Assembly: GCF_000517105.1 (NCBI RefSeq)
Contig: NZ_KI912149.1
Coordinates: 1,699,946-1,763,945, forward strand
Source of the DNA: Fischerella sp. PCC 9605
GTDB taxonomy: Bacteria; Cyanobacteriota; Cyanobacteriia; Cyanobacteriales; Nostocaceae
Direction: 5' to 3'
Length of the DNA stretch: 64,000 nt
Shown here: positions 34,736 to 43,716 of the stretch, one piece after another
Layout: each line of letters opens with the position of its first letter
Numbering within the stretch: position 1 is the first letter of the stretch
Translations under genes and position numbers: made by a program
Notes under the pieces: model-generated
Told to the model about the DNA's origin: nothing
Seen by the model: the letters and a program-made list of their open reading frames with translations, nothing else
Databases searched by the model: none

Positions 34736-35088
34736 GTTAGTTGATCGCTCAATAAAAGGGAACAGGGAACTCTTAACAGGGAACAGGGAGGTAGATATGT
34801 GTTGATTTTTTCAAAAATTAAATATGAGTTCTAATATTCCGTTCAGTTTTTTGTGAAAATTACTGTTTTGTAGAGACGTAATAGTGCAACGTCTCTACAT
34901 ACAAAAATCAGTACTTGCAAATATACGATTGAAATTATTGAATTAGAAATAGATGCGCTCAACCTATTTTTAGAATTATCTCTTAATAAATATCCAGGAA
35001 AATCCATTTAATACCAATAGATAGATACAGCAATTAAATTCAGAAAATACTATTGTGTAAACAAGCATAATCATTAGGAGAAATTCTC
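34736..35088. other. Spacer with repeat relics
   Basis: No gene is seen. It holds a GGGAACAGGGA tandem (34760-34790), a solitary MITE end at 34811-34833 (TCAAAAATTAAATATGAGTT, like the right end of the element at 17623), and a GTAGAGACG palindrome at 34870-34898. The SLH gene has SD TAGGAG before its ATG. Confidence 0.6.
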
Positions 35089-36018
35089 ATGACTAGCTTT
35101 CTTCGATTATTCTCAGTAGCTGTGTCTTTGCCAACTTTATGTTTGGCTGTAAATGCAACTGCACCGTTACGAAGTCATGCTCAAACTCCAACACAGACAA
35201 CCTTTAGTGATGTGCAGCCTAATTATTGGGCACAGCCATTTATTCAACGCTTGGTACAAAGGAATATTGTGGCCGGATATCCTGATGGCACATTTCGACC
35301 AGAGCAAGCAGTACAGCGTGATGAATTAGCTGCAATCATTCGCAAAGCTTTTAACCAACCGCCAGTGCGACAGATAGAAAGCGGTTCTGCATTCGGAGAT
35401 GTTTCTGAAGAATACTGGGCAGAACGTCCAATTGAATCAGCATATCAACAAGGCTTTATGTCCGCCTATCCCAATGGTAATTTTCGACCAAATCAACCTG
35501 TTACCAAAGTAGAAGCAATAACTGCTTTGAACAAAGGTCTGGATTTAACTTCTGATACACCAGTGGCAGCTTCTCCAACAACCCAACCAACTACACAACA
35601 ACCAGCAAGGAGAAGACCAGTATTTTTTCCAATCGCAATTACTTCCTTAATGCAGCCTCTATTAATTCCTAGAGCCAATGCTGTACCTCCTCCTGCGACT
35701 GATCCTGAAACAACGACACCTCAAGCTACACAGCCCGACCGTTCTGCCTCAGCTATTGTCAGTGACAATTACAAAGATGCCAGCAGTATCCCGCAAAATG
35801 CCATTCCTGATGTAGCCGCAGCAACCAAACAAAATATAGTGGTCAACTATCCAAATCCAAAAGTACTCAATCCTAACCAGCCTGCTAGCCGTGCAGAAAT
35901 TGCGGCTTTAATCCATCAAACATTGGTTTCTCAAGGAAGAATTGAACCACTTGCTGAAGATTCATCTGCTAATCAGTATATTGTTCGGACTTCTGATGAT
36001 AACCAAAATACTCAATAG
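35089..36018 (+). CDS. SLH-domain envelope protein
   Basis: A 309-residue exported protein. The signal peptide occupies about residues 1-31 (LFSVAVSLPTLCLAVNATA ... SHA). Two clear S-layer-homology domains follow (FSDVQPNYWAQPFIQRLVQR with YPDGTFRPEQAV; FGDVSEEYWAERPIESAYQQ with YPNGNFRPNQPV). A Thr/Pro-rich hydrophobic linker leads to a third, degenerate SLH (SSIPQNAIPDVAAATKQNIV, NPNQPASRAEIAALI). Such proteins bind peptidoglycan-linked polymers and stabilise the cell envelope. It precedes the interrupted protease gene by 16 bases. Confidence 0.87.
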   Translation: MTSFLRLFSVAVSLPTLCLAVNATAPLRSHAQTPTQTTFSDVQPNYWAQPFIQRLVQRNIVAGYPDGTFRPEQAVQRDELAAIIRKAFNQPPVRQIESGSAFGDVSEEYWAERPIESAYQQGFMSAYPNGNFRPNQPVTKVEAITALNKGLDLTSDTPVAASPTTQPTTQQPARRRPVFFPIAITSLMQPLLIPRANAVPPPATDPETTTPQATQPDRSASAIVSDNYKDASSIPQNAIPDVAAATKQNIVVNYPNPKVLNPNQPASRAEIAALIHQTLVSQGRIEPLAEDSSANQYIVRTSDDNQNTQ

Positions 36019-36034
36019 CAGTCGTTCATAGTTT

Positions 36035-36223
36035 ATGGTTCATCATCACGAGCCAACTTATGTTTTCCGCCTAACGCACGAACTCGCGTTGCGTTGGGCG
36101 ACCTTAAGTATCCTGCTGTTTTTTGCAAGTGTAGCAGGCGTGAGTGGATTTTACCAAGCTGTCCACGAGCGAACATGGACATTGGTATCTGCAACGAAAC
36201 CATTACTTAATGCCCATCTCAAG
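36035..36223 (+). pseudogene. N-terminal fragment of interrupted zincin-type membrane protease (DUF3267)
   Basis: The first 63 codons (MVHHHEPTYVFRLTHELALR, then the membrane helix ATLSILLFFASVAGVSGF) fit the N-terminus of DUF3267 zincin-like proteases, where a Y-x-W/F-x-L-T segment precedes a first helix. The frame then enters the recombinase element after CTC-AAG. Joining at the hexamer TCAAGA (36219-36224 with 38634-38639) restores one 310-codon frame with the fragment at 38639. In the present sequence the frame continues into the element's DUF5372-like gene up to 36538, so a chimeric protein may be made. Confidence 0.65.
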
Positions 36224-36265
36224 AACCCATCAGCAAACTTAACTGACATAGAAGTAACTGATGTG

Positions 36266-36538
36266 ATGCACCCACTATTTGGGCGAAGGTTTGCAGTGAT
36301 ATCCATATCAACCCCGCCAAGTGGTGAGGGTCATGCGGTAGTAGCCTATCGAGGTCATATGCGCTTACGCATTCCTTTATCAGCAACCCAATTAGCTCTC
36401 CCAAAACAGTATTTACGTACTAAGCTCACATTAGAGAGTGTGACTGAGTTAGTCACGTTAGCCAAACAATGTGAGGTTTTATGTCAATCCCACCCCGTGA
36501 GATCTGGGAACGCCTCACCCCAGCACTCCAAGAAGTAA
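36266..36538 (+). CDS. DUF5372-like element-encoded protein
   Basis: The first element gene. MHPLFGRRFAVISIS resembles the HPFHPLYGR-type start of DUF5372 proteins, which accompany serine-recombinase genes in such elements. A basic GHMRLRIPLSATQLAL segment and a helical end (ESVTELVTLAKQCEVLC) follow. The in-frame ATG at 36266 gives 90 residues. The frame is also open upstream and fused to the host protease fragment (36035). It may help recombination or element regulation; function is not established. Confidence 0.55.
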   Translation: MHPLFGRRFAVISISTPPSGEGHAVVAYRGHMRLRIPLSATQLALPKQYLRTKLTLESVTELVTLAKQCEVLCQSHPVRSGNASPQHSKK

Positions 36539-36735
36539 TCACAGACGAACTACAAACCGTCTTCCAGGAGGTAATTTATGAGTACCTCAGAGCTAGTAAC
36601 ACTCCAACACCTGAACCGCAAAGCGATAATCTACATTCGTCAGTCTACCCCACATCAATTAATCAGCAATCAGGAGAGTTTGCGTCTGCAATACGCTCTG
36701 CGTCAGCGAGCTATAGAACTGGGCTGGTCGGATAA
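36481..36735 (+). CDS. Small helper frame before the recombinase
   Basis: An 84-codon frame overlapping the end of the DUF5372-like gene and the first 158 bases of the recombinase in another frame. The first 45 residues are convincing (REIWERLTPALQEVITDELQ, then VFQEVIYEYLR), a helical stretch like the short proteins often found ahead of these recombinases. The remainder is read through recombinase DNA and is low in information. Overlapping starts suggest translational coupling. Confidence 0.5.
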   Translation: MSIPPREIWERLTPALQEVITDELQTVFQEVIYEYLRASNTPTPEPQSDNLHSSVYPTSINQQSGEFASAIRSASASYRTGLVG

Positions 36736-38625
36736 TAACATTGAGGTAATTGACACTGATCTAGGTATTACCGCCGCCAGCGCAGAACAGCGACCAGGCT
36801 TTAAAGAACTGTTAGCCCAGGTAACTTTAGGATTAGTAGGGATTATCCTCTCTTATGATGTTACTCGCCTGTCACGTAATTGCTCAGATTGGTATCCCTT
36901 GCTGGACTTGTGTGGTTACAGAGGTTGTTTGATTGCTGACAGAGATGGGGTTTATGATCCAAGTAGTGCCAATGGTCGATTATTGTTGGGACTCAAAGGA
37001 CAAATTTCCGAAGTAGAGTTGCATACGATTCGTTCCCGCTTAAGTGCTGGGATTCTTAGCAAAGCCAGGCGTGGTGAACTGGCACTCACCTTACCTGTGG
37101 GTTTGGTTCGTGATGAACTGGGAGTGGTGCAGAAAGACCCAAATCGTGAGGTGATTAACCGAATTAACTTAGTGTTTGAGATTTTTGGGCAACGTAAGTC
37201 AGCTTCCAAAGTGTTGCAGACGTTCAACAGTGAAGGGCTGTTGCTTCCACGGAGAAATCGCTTTGGTGATATTTTCTGGCGCAAGCCTAGCGTGGCAAGT
37301 ATCATCTCAATTCTGAAAAATCCTGCCTACGCTGGTGCATTTGTATATGGACGTACACGTACTCTCAAACGTGGTTTGGTTTCAAATCAGCCACAACAAA
37401 AGCAATTGCCAATGGCCGAATGGAAAATCCGAGTCAATGACGTATATCCAGCTTACATCAGTTGGCAAACCTACGAGCGTAATCAGGCACAGCTTATGGA
37501 TAATTATGCTGAGTATGACCGCAATAAAACTCGTGGTATCCCTCGCCCTGGTGCAGCATTACTGCATGGGATAGTTTACTGTGGTGAATGTGGTCACAAG
37601 ATGGTTGTCCAGTACAAAGGCGCAACCCGCTATATTTGTAACTCCTTACGGCAGCAGTATCGTGTGCCTGTTTGTCAGTATATTCCTGCTGATGCAATTG
37701 ATGAGTACGTAGTCAATGCCTTTTTAGAAGCTTTGTCAGTTGTAGAGCTAGATGCTTATCACAAAGCTGTCAAAACCCAACAGCAGTCTCAAGAGACAGT
37801 GGAACGAGGCGCACTCTCAACAAATACAACGTTTACAGTATCAAGTAGCACTAGCAGAAAGACAGTTTAACCGGGTTGACCCGGATAACCGATTGGTAGC
37901 GGCCGAACTAGAACAGCGTTGGGAAAACGCTTTACGCGAACTAAAACTTGCCCAAGAAAACTATGCTCAACGTCAGCAGCCTCAAACAGTAGATCACCTA
38001 CCAAAAGAACTCAAAACTGCTTTTTATTAACATTGGACAAAGGCTCCCTGAACTTTGGCACAGTGGCACCTTGACACAAGTGCAAAAAAAATCTCTGCTA
38101 CGCTGCCTCATTGATAAGGTCGTCATTCATCGTGTTGCACGTGATACAGTTCGCACTCGGATTATTTGGAAAGGTGGTGACACTACTAATGTTGACCTGC
38201 CAATCCCAGTTGGTTCATTGGCTGAACTCACCAATGCCCAGGAATTGGAAACTCAGGTTGTTAGTTTGAGCCAACAAAGTATTGATGACCAAGTTATCGC
38301 TCAACAACTGACGGCACAAGGTTATCGATCGCCACTATGCAAAACTCTCCTGCCCAGTACAGTCAAAACTATCCGGCTTAAACATCATATTTTTCAAAAC
38401 CGTAGCCAGTCTCATCCCCGCGAGATTTCGGGTTATCTTACGGTTCCTCAAGTTGCCCAGTCTTTAGAACTTTCACCCCACTGGATCTACGATCGCATTC
38501 ATAACGGAACGATCGCCATTAGCAAGGATGAATCAACCGGGCTTTATCTGTTTCCTAACCTTCCCGATACACTCTTACAATTCCAAAAGCTCAAAGCTGG
38601 AGAACTCCAGAACTTGCGTTTTTGA
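36578..38625 (+). pseudogene. Large serine recombinase with two frameshifts
   Basis: Three consecutive frames give one protein. The resolvase domain has KAIIYIRQSTPHQL (catalytic Ser in RQS), RLSRNCSDWYPL and the conserved helix after QISEVELHTIRSRL. A recombinase domain contains ILKNPAYAGAFVYGR. The zinc ribbon is YCGECGHKMVVQY with ICNSLRQQYRVPVCQ. A coiled coil (VALAERQFNRVDP) and a C-terminal helix-turn-helix (YLTVPQVAQSLELSPHWIYD) follow. Frame breaks lie near 37807 (an extra G after GAACGA) and near 38023 (an extra T in GCTTTTTATT). Removing one base at each site restores the reading. Either recent decay or homopolymer sequencing errors are possible. Confidence 0.8.
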
Positions 38626-38638
38626 AAGGAGTATCAAG

Positions 38639-39382
38639 ATGCCCAATCAAACCAACCAGACAAATCAATTGCCAGCCCTTCTAGTATTTTTGGGATTTAT
38701 TGGTGTTTTATTCGGACAGATTATTATTCACGAATTAATTCACGGGGTGGCATTCGCTGCCTTTGGTGGGTCGCCCCGTTACGGAGTTGGTGTGAAATTT
38801 TTCTTTCCTTATGCCTACGCGACTTCACCAGGAACTCGCTTTTCCCGTAACGAATTTTTAGTAATTGGACTGGCTCCCCTGGTGGTAATTGATCTGTTGT
38901 GTCTGGTATTGCTGGCGATATTTCCACAAGCAGCTTGGCTTGGTTGGATTGTAGTATTTAACACTTCTGGAGCTAGCGGTGATTTGTGGATGGCGACGCT
39001 GCTGCTGCGCTGTCCTGCCTCAATTGAAGTTGAAGACCGTCGTACAGGTATGGCGATTTACGCTCCCTCTCATGTTGATGTTCGTTCTCTACCCTTTAAA
39101 ACTTCTAGCTCAAAGGTTCGTTCCGCTTTGTGGGTTTGGGGTAACGCTACGCTGATAGTTTTGATGGTACTGTTTTTGGGTAGTTTTCTTTTGATGCCAA
39201 TCTTTCAGATTTTGCAGGTTTCTTCATTTGTCTTGGGAACAGACACTTTCTGGATTATGCGCTGGCAGAATAACGAGCAAGGATTTGGTATTGGTTTCAA
39301 CCTGTTGTCTGTTTTGGCGATCGCTGCCTTTTTTGGACTTGTAGGTATTTTGGTGAAGGCAATTGACTCCAAAAGACAGTGA
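38639..39382 (+). pseudogene. C-terminal part of interrupted zincin-type membrane protease (DUF3267)
   Basis: 247 residues carrying most of the enzyme: a membrane helix with IIIHELIHGVAF (the HExxH zinc motif), FFPYAYATSPGTRFSRNEFL, further helices (GLAPLVVIDLLCLVLLAIF) and FNTSGASGDLWM with the likely third zinc ligand region. The start ATG 38639 has a perfect ribosome site AAAGGAG (38625-38631) overlapping the recombinase stop, so the element end may let this fragment be translated without its first helix. The last 90 residues add two more helices. Such proteases cut within or near membranes; the substrate is unknown. Confidence 0.75.
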
Positions 39383-39515
39383 CCGAACAAGGCAAAAGTA
39401 AAAAGTTAAAAGGCAAAAGAAAAAGAAAAATGGTCACAGAGCAACTAAATTTATTTATGGGGATTATCTTTTTACTTTTTACTTTTTACTTTTTACTTCT
39501 TAAACAATACTAGAG

Positions 39516-40349
39516 TTACTTGTCGACAATCGGACGACCCTCACTATCTAAATCAAGCTCTTCGCGTCGAACAGTTTCCTGAGCTTGAGCTGTGTCATGT
39601 TCTACAACTTTCTTAACTCGGACTTCTTCCCGCACAACAGCTTCTTTGTGAAAATCGGGCGTTTCTTCGTAAATGTCCATACGGGCTACTTCACCTTCAC
39701 GAAAGGCTTTATCTGGATTGGTTGGTGTAGCATTCGTGGGATTTGTGCGCTCAATTATAACTCGCTCTTTTTCAACCGGTACTGCAACCCGAGCAGTATC
39801 AGTTTCTACGTGTTTACCAACAGCAACTTCCCCAGTTTTACGACGTTGCTTGTTAGCAATTAATCGTTCTTCGTATAATTTCAAGGATTGGCTATCCTGT
39901 TTGTTAATGTCGTAAAGTGACGGTTCCTGCTCGTAATTGTAAGTGCTGCGGTCATAAGCAGCAGGCTGAGTCATACCAGAAGTAGCAACTGAGCCACGAT
40001 ACACTCCGCGTACTTGCTCTTCATAGTCGTAATCAACCTTTTCCAATTCATCAAAGTTAGGCAGGTTTTCGACTTGCTCTTTAGTCAGACCTTTGGCATA
40101 AATTCGTTTGTCAGTGTAACGAATGTCAGCAAGACCAACTGGTAGCAAAACTTTTTTACCAAAAATCCAGAAACCTGTGTCCACTACAAAATAGCGGAAT
40201 TTACCTGTTTGTTCATCAACTAAAATGTCGTGAACAGAACCAACTTTGTCATTTGTTTGAGCATAAACATCAAAACCCTTGATGTCATCAATGTCGGAGT
40301 AATCTTCACGATAGTCGGGGTAGAATTCTTCTAATTTTACAAGTGCCAT
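39516..40349 (-). CDS. PRC-barrel and DUF2382 stress protein
   Basis: Start ATG 40349 with TTGGAG upstream (277 residues); a TTG start five codons earlier is unlikely. Residues 20-95 form a PRC-barrel (DIKGFDVYAQTNDKVGSVHD, VDTGFWIFGKKVLLPVGLA). Residues 160-272 form the charged DUF2382 domain (LYEERLIANKQRRKTGEVAV, VEKERVIIERTNP, VREEVRVKKVVEHDTAQAQE). It is cytoplasmic. This pair of domains is common in cyanobacteria and Deinococcus and is linked to general stress, but its action is unknown. It lies apart from neighbours, with no regulon-type site found upstream. Confidence 0.85.
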   Translation of the reverse strand: MALVKLEEFYPDYREDYSDIDDIKGFDVYAQTNDKVGSVHDILVDEQTGKFRYFVVDTGFWIFGKKVLLPVGLADIRYTDKRIYAKGLTKEQVENLPNFDELEKVDYDYEEQVRGVYRGSVATSGMTQPAAYDRSTYNYEQEPSLYDINKQDSQSLKLYEERLIANKQRRKTGEVAVGKHVETDTARVAVPVEKERVIIERTNPTNATPTNPDKAFREGEVARMDIYEETPDFHKEAVVREEVRVKKVVEHDTAQAQETVRREELDLDSEGRPIVDK

Positions 40350-40620
40350 TTGGTTTTTCTCCAACTTTATATCTGTTATCTACTATGTTAAAAAGATTTG
40401 TTAAACAATCTTCTAACTATTGGATGATTAAGTATTAAAAATGGTGATAAATTTGTCAAAAATTAGTACTTTAAAATATGAAATTAAAGATGATTTTGTC
40501 GGAAATTTTAGTTATTACTAGCAGATGTAATGATATTTTCTCTTTTTTTATATAAATATTACTTCTAAATGATTTTTCCGCTGAAAACTCATGAAATAGA
40601 AAGACTGAAGCTTTCGCTCT

Positions 40621-41904
40621 TCAGTTGCTAGTAGGAAGTTCCAGTACACTGACATCAATAAGGGGTGTGATGTTGAGATTCTGTTGTAGTAAACGGTTTT
40701 GGATGGCTTGAGTAAGGCGGAAACGAATTGCCTCTGAAGATGCGATCGCATCCTTACGCCGTTGGACGTAGACTACACAAAGTAGTGTGTTCTGCCCTTT
40801 GATGTCCGCATGAGTGAATCGAACATTCGCCTCTACCAAGGTCACTAGAGGGCTTTGGCTCACAACTTCCTCAATTTGGGCATTAGCGCGTTGAGCAAGA
40901 GTGGAGCGTTGCAAATCGGGGGAACTGGTAAACTGCCAGGTTAGCAAGCTTGCTATTGCTGCTACAGTAAATACCAATGCCACAGGAAATAACCAGCGTT
41001 TGCCCCGTTTATAACGCACTCCTCGTGCAGACAATCCAAAAAAGTGGAACAACAACGCAGCGGTGAAATTAATTCCTAGCAGTTGTAGTAACAGTAAGAA
41101 CAAACCGCTAACTACCAAATCCCACCTACCAATTGCGCTTGCCATACCGACAATTCCCGCAGGGGGAGCCAAGGAAGCGGCAACTAGCATTCCGGTTGCT
41201 GCTCCAGATACCAGACTACTCCGTTCAGATTGAACTAGATTCAACGCTCCTGCTGCTCCTGCTGCTAAGGGTAACAACACCGCCACTGAGGAAATCTGAC
41301 TCCGTTCAATCATCAAACTCGTGGCAATATTCTGCCGCATAATTAAACTGAGCATTCCGGCAACAGCTATCGTCACTGCCAAAGCCGCAAAATAACGCAG
41401 GATGCCGCGCCAGAGCAGTTGGCTATCTCCCCTCGCTGTTGCGATCGCCACATTCATCGCTGGACCCGCAAACGGAGCAATCAGCATTGCCGCAGTTAGT
41501 AAGTAAATTGTGTTGGTATATAAGCCAATCCAGACCACAAAACCAGCTACAGCCGCATATCCCAGAAAACCTCGCCAAGAGCCAACACTTTGCAGACCAC
41601 CGAGGAAAATCTCTATTGGGCTACGTTCCTCCACATTTTTGACCTGCTGCGGTGCTTGTGAAGCTGGAGGACTCAGAGCCATTACTCCCGTTGGCAACAG
41701 TGTGATATGTAATTTAGGTATATCTTCTAGTTTCGCTAACAGCTTTTCAACTTGCTGATTAGATACATGAATCAAAACTAAATCAAGTAATTCCTCGCTG
41801 CCTGTTGCCTCGAACTGAGCCAAGTTCTCTCCATCAAGAGACTTAGCAATGTCAAGAACTTTTTTCCCTTGTCCGCGTGGCACTTGGACAATTAGTTGGC
41901 GCAT
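40621..41904 (-). CDS. DUF389 membrane protein
   Basis: A 427-residue protein. An N-terminal soluble ferredoxin-like part (1-75, ending in LHITLLPTGVMAL) is followed by the DUF389 membrane region (about 100-325) with LLTAAMLIAPFAGPAMNVAI and VAASLAPPAGIVGMA, and a C-terminal soluble domain (about 340-427). It is in the inner membrane; function is unknown, with transport of small solutes often suggested. A decayed relative is recognisable at 60337-60550. It is monocistronic. Confidence 0.87.
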   Translation of the reverse strand: MRQLIVQVPRGQGKKVLDIAKSLDGENLAQFEATGSEELLDLVLIHVSNQQVEKLLAKLEDIPKLHITLLPTGVMALSPPASQAPQQVKNVEERSPIEIFLGGLQSVGSWRGFLGYAAVAGFVVWIGLYTNTIYLLTAAMLIAPFAGPAMNVAIATARGDSQLLWRGILRYFAALAVTIAVAGMLSLIMRQNIATSLMIERSQISSVAVLLPLAAGAAGALNLVQSERSSLVSGAATGMLVAASLAPPAGIVGMASAIGRWDLVVSGLFLLLLQLLGINFTAALLFHFFGLSARGVRYKRGKRWLFPVALVFTVAAIASLLTWQFTSSPDLQRSTLAQRANAQIEEVVSQSPLVTLVEANVRFTHADIKGQNTLLCVVYVQRRKDAIASSEAIRFRLTQAIQNRLLQQNLNITPLIDVSVLELPTSN

Positions 41905-42012
41905 GATAAGTTATAATACCCTGTTAATGCTTACCATCTCGCATTACAGGAGAGTTTTATCTCTAGCTAGAGGTATATTTGCTAATGATGCTCGTTTGTG
42001 AGTGAATGACTG

Positions 42013-42408
42013 CTAGTTGGGTCGGTTGCGGTTAGAACCACCCGCCCAAGGTGGCGGGCCTTGAGGTGGGCGAATATCAATTACAGAACCATCTGCACGA
42101 GTAATGGAAAAGGCATCTAACTCACCACCTCTGCCCAACTCACCTGTAACAGTAACCTGCTCACCAGGCTTAAGATTAATTTCACGCCACCAACGCGGCC
42201 CGGCATCAACAATTAGTTGCCCTGTACCATCGTCAATGATGAAATCATTACCTACAATTTGCGTAACTTTACCAGATACAGTTGTGCCGTTGGCACGTTG
42301 TTGTAAATCACCAATTTTGGTTTGAGCCTGCGCCAAGGTAGGCAAAGTCGGAATTGTAATTGCAGAAATTGCTGCTAAGGTTAAGCCGAATAATACTCGT
42401 TTATTCAT
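42013..42408 (-). CDS. Periplasmic BOF (OB-fold) stress protein
   Basis: A 131-residue exported protein. The signal peptide NKRVLFGLTLAAISAITIPT runs to LAQA. An OB-fold of the YgiW/YdeI type follows (GTTVSGKVTQIVGNDFIIDD, GPRWWREINLKPGEQVTVTG, ELDAFSITRADGSVIDI). The end is Gly/Pro-rich (PPQGPPPWAGGSNRNRP). In enterobacteria such proteins respond to envelope stress and can be targets of two-component systems. A regulon-type promoter sits at 42440-42471, 32 bases before the start, making this a likely direct target. Confidence 0.83.
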   Translation of the reverse strand: MNKRVLFGLTLAAISAITIPTLPTLAQAQTKIGDLQQRANGTTVSGKVTQIVGNDFIIDDGTGQLIVDAGPRWWREINLKPGEQVTVTGELGRGGELDAFSITRADGSVIDIRPPQGPPPWAGGSNRNRPN

Positions 42409-42439
42409 CGCTAATCACCTTTTAACTCTGCTTACTTCA

Positions 42440-42471
42440 TTTTGGAAACAAAATGTGAAGGAAAAGTGACA
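42440..42471 (-). promoter_or_regulatory. Regulon-type promoter for the BOF gene
   Basis: On the minus strand GTCACTTTTCCTTCACATTT (11-base spacing of the two half-sites) is followed after ten bases by CAAAAT as -10. GTGAA lies at 42456-42460 and GTGAC at 42467-42471 on the plus strand. A short leader to the ATG at 42408. Confidence 0.7.
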
Positions 42472-42534
42472 GTAAGAATGCAGATGAATTTTCAACAGCA
42501 GTTCAATTCAACTGAATGCCAAAATTTTCATGTT

Positions 42535-43230
42535 CTAGCGCCGCTTGTACAAGCCGAATAGAGGAGCAAGAATTGCCCCAAAGACGAAGCCTCCTGCGTG
42601 TGCCCAGTAGGCAATCCCCCCACCTTCCATCCCGATATTGGAGCGAGCCTGTAAGCTGGCGATACCATAGAAAGCTTGCTGGATAAACCAAAACCCAAGA
42701 AAGAAAAATGCGGGAATTCGTATTGTGGTCAAGAAAAATCCCAAAGGAACTAAAGTGAGAACTTCGGCTCTTGGAAAACGAAGAATGTATGCACCTAAAA
42801 CTCCGGCAATAGCACCACTAGCACCCAAGGAAGGAATCGTCGAATTTTGTGAAAAGAACCACTGGGACAGTGCTGCTAAAACGCCGCACGTCAGATAAAA
42901 AATTAAATATTTCACATGACCCAAGCGATCTTCAATATTGTTACCAAAAACCCATAAAAACAGCATATTTCCTGCCAAGTGCAAAAAACCGCCATGTAGG
43001 AATTGGGATGTAATCAAGGTCATCCACTCTGGTATCACCTGATTATCCAAGCCAGTGGGGCAAGTGCTTGAAAGTTGGCATGGTACTAGTGCCGCAGCGT
43101 AGAAAAACCTTTGCAATTGTTGCGGTGTCAGGCTCAGTTGATAAAGAAAAACAAGGATATTGGTAATAATTAGCCCGTAGGTGACATACGGGGTAATTGT
43201 TGTTGGGTTGTTATCTCGCAGAGGAACCAC
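42535..43230 (-). CDS. Rhomboid intramembrane serine protease
   Basis: A 231-residue membrane protein with six predicted helices. Rhomboid marks are complete: WMTLITSQFLHGGFLHLAGN (L1 loop region with HLxxN), the catalytic serine in SLGASGAIAGVLGAY and the catalytic histidine in YWAHAGGFVFGAIL. It cleaves membrane-anchored proteins in the inner membrane. The N-terminus VPLRDNNPTTITPYVTYGLI is typical of cyanobacterial members. A regulon-type promoter lies 90-121 bases upstream, overlapping the tail of the truncated YihY frame. Confidence 0.92.
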   Translation of the reverse strand: MVPLRDNNPTTITPYVTYGLIITNILVFLYQLSLTPQQLQRFFYAAALVPCQLSSTCPTGLDNQVIPEWMTLITSQFLHGGFLHLAGNMLFLWVFGNNIEDRLGHVKYLIFYLTCGVLAALSQWFFSQNSTIPSLGASGAIAGVLGAYILRFPRAEVLTLVPLGFFLTTIRIPAFFFLGFWFIQQAFYGIASLQARSNIGMEGGGIAYWAHAGGFVFGAILAPLFGLYKRR

Positions 43231-43292
43231 AATTGTTTTTCCTGATAATTGCTACTTGAGAATACTTAGAAGTTATAGCCGATTCATAGATA

Positions 43293-43688
43293 TTATTTCC
43301 TTTTCACCCTGTTGTCTTTAGTATTGACAACAAAAGTGAATAGAAAGTGACAAACATGAAAATGCTGTTGCAATTTTAAGAGATGATTTATAAAATTGAA
43401 AATCAGTCTAAACAGATCTCCACGGGTATCTTCTCTCATATTGGCAATTGCAGTGCCAAGTAATTGTGCACCTCCTTCGCCAACTATTTCTGTCATTTGG
43501 TCAACAATCTGTTGTTTCGCTGTTGTTTCTCCATAAATTACACCAAGGATTACTACGATCATCACCATCAAAGGTGCAAGAGAAAATACTGTGTAATAAG
43601 CTAAGGATGATGCCAAGAGAGATACTTCGTTAGATTGCCACTCTGAAAATGTTTCTTTTAAAAGTCTCCAAACTTGTCTTAAACTCAT
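43293..43688 (-). pseudogene. Truncated YihY/BrkB-family membrane protein
   Basis: The first 95 residues match the N-terminus of YihY/BrkB proteins (LRQVWRLLKETFSEWQSNEV, SLLASSLAYYTVFSLAPLMV and MVVILGVIYGETTAKQQIVD). The usual length is about 280-300 residues, but similarity stops after MREDTRGDLFRLI. The last 30 codons are read through a regulatory sequence: CHFLFTFVVNT is the translation of the rhomboid promoter's operator and -10 region. The gene is therefore a 3'-deleted remnant. It starts 28 bases before mgtE ends, on the same strand. Confidence 0.78.
43320..43351 (-). promoter_or_regulatory. Regulon-type promoter for the rhomboid gene
   Basis: Minus strand GTCACTTTCTATTCACTTTT, then after ten bases from the second TTCAC the -10 AATACT (43320-43325). 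Half-sites on the plus strand are GTGAA 43336-43340 and GTGAC 43347-43351. The rhomboid start is 90 bases downstream. Confidence 0.75.
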
Positions 43689-43716
43689 AATAAAAATCAG
43701 TTGGCTAGCAGCCTCT

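Larger units (their letters stand above)
36219..38639 (+). mobile_element. Serine-recombinase element (about 2.4 kb) splitting a zincin gene
   Basis: Both ends carry TCAAGA (36219-36224, 38634-38639), the predicted crossover repeat; the exact crossover lies within it. Inside are a DUF5372-like gene, a small helper frame and a large serine recombinase with two frameshifts. There are no terminal inverted repeats, as expected for serine-recombinase elements. Excision at TCAAGA would restore the frame of the flanking protease gene exactly. Confidence 0.65.
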
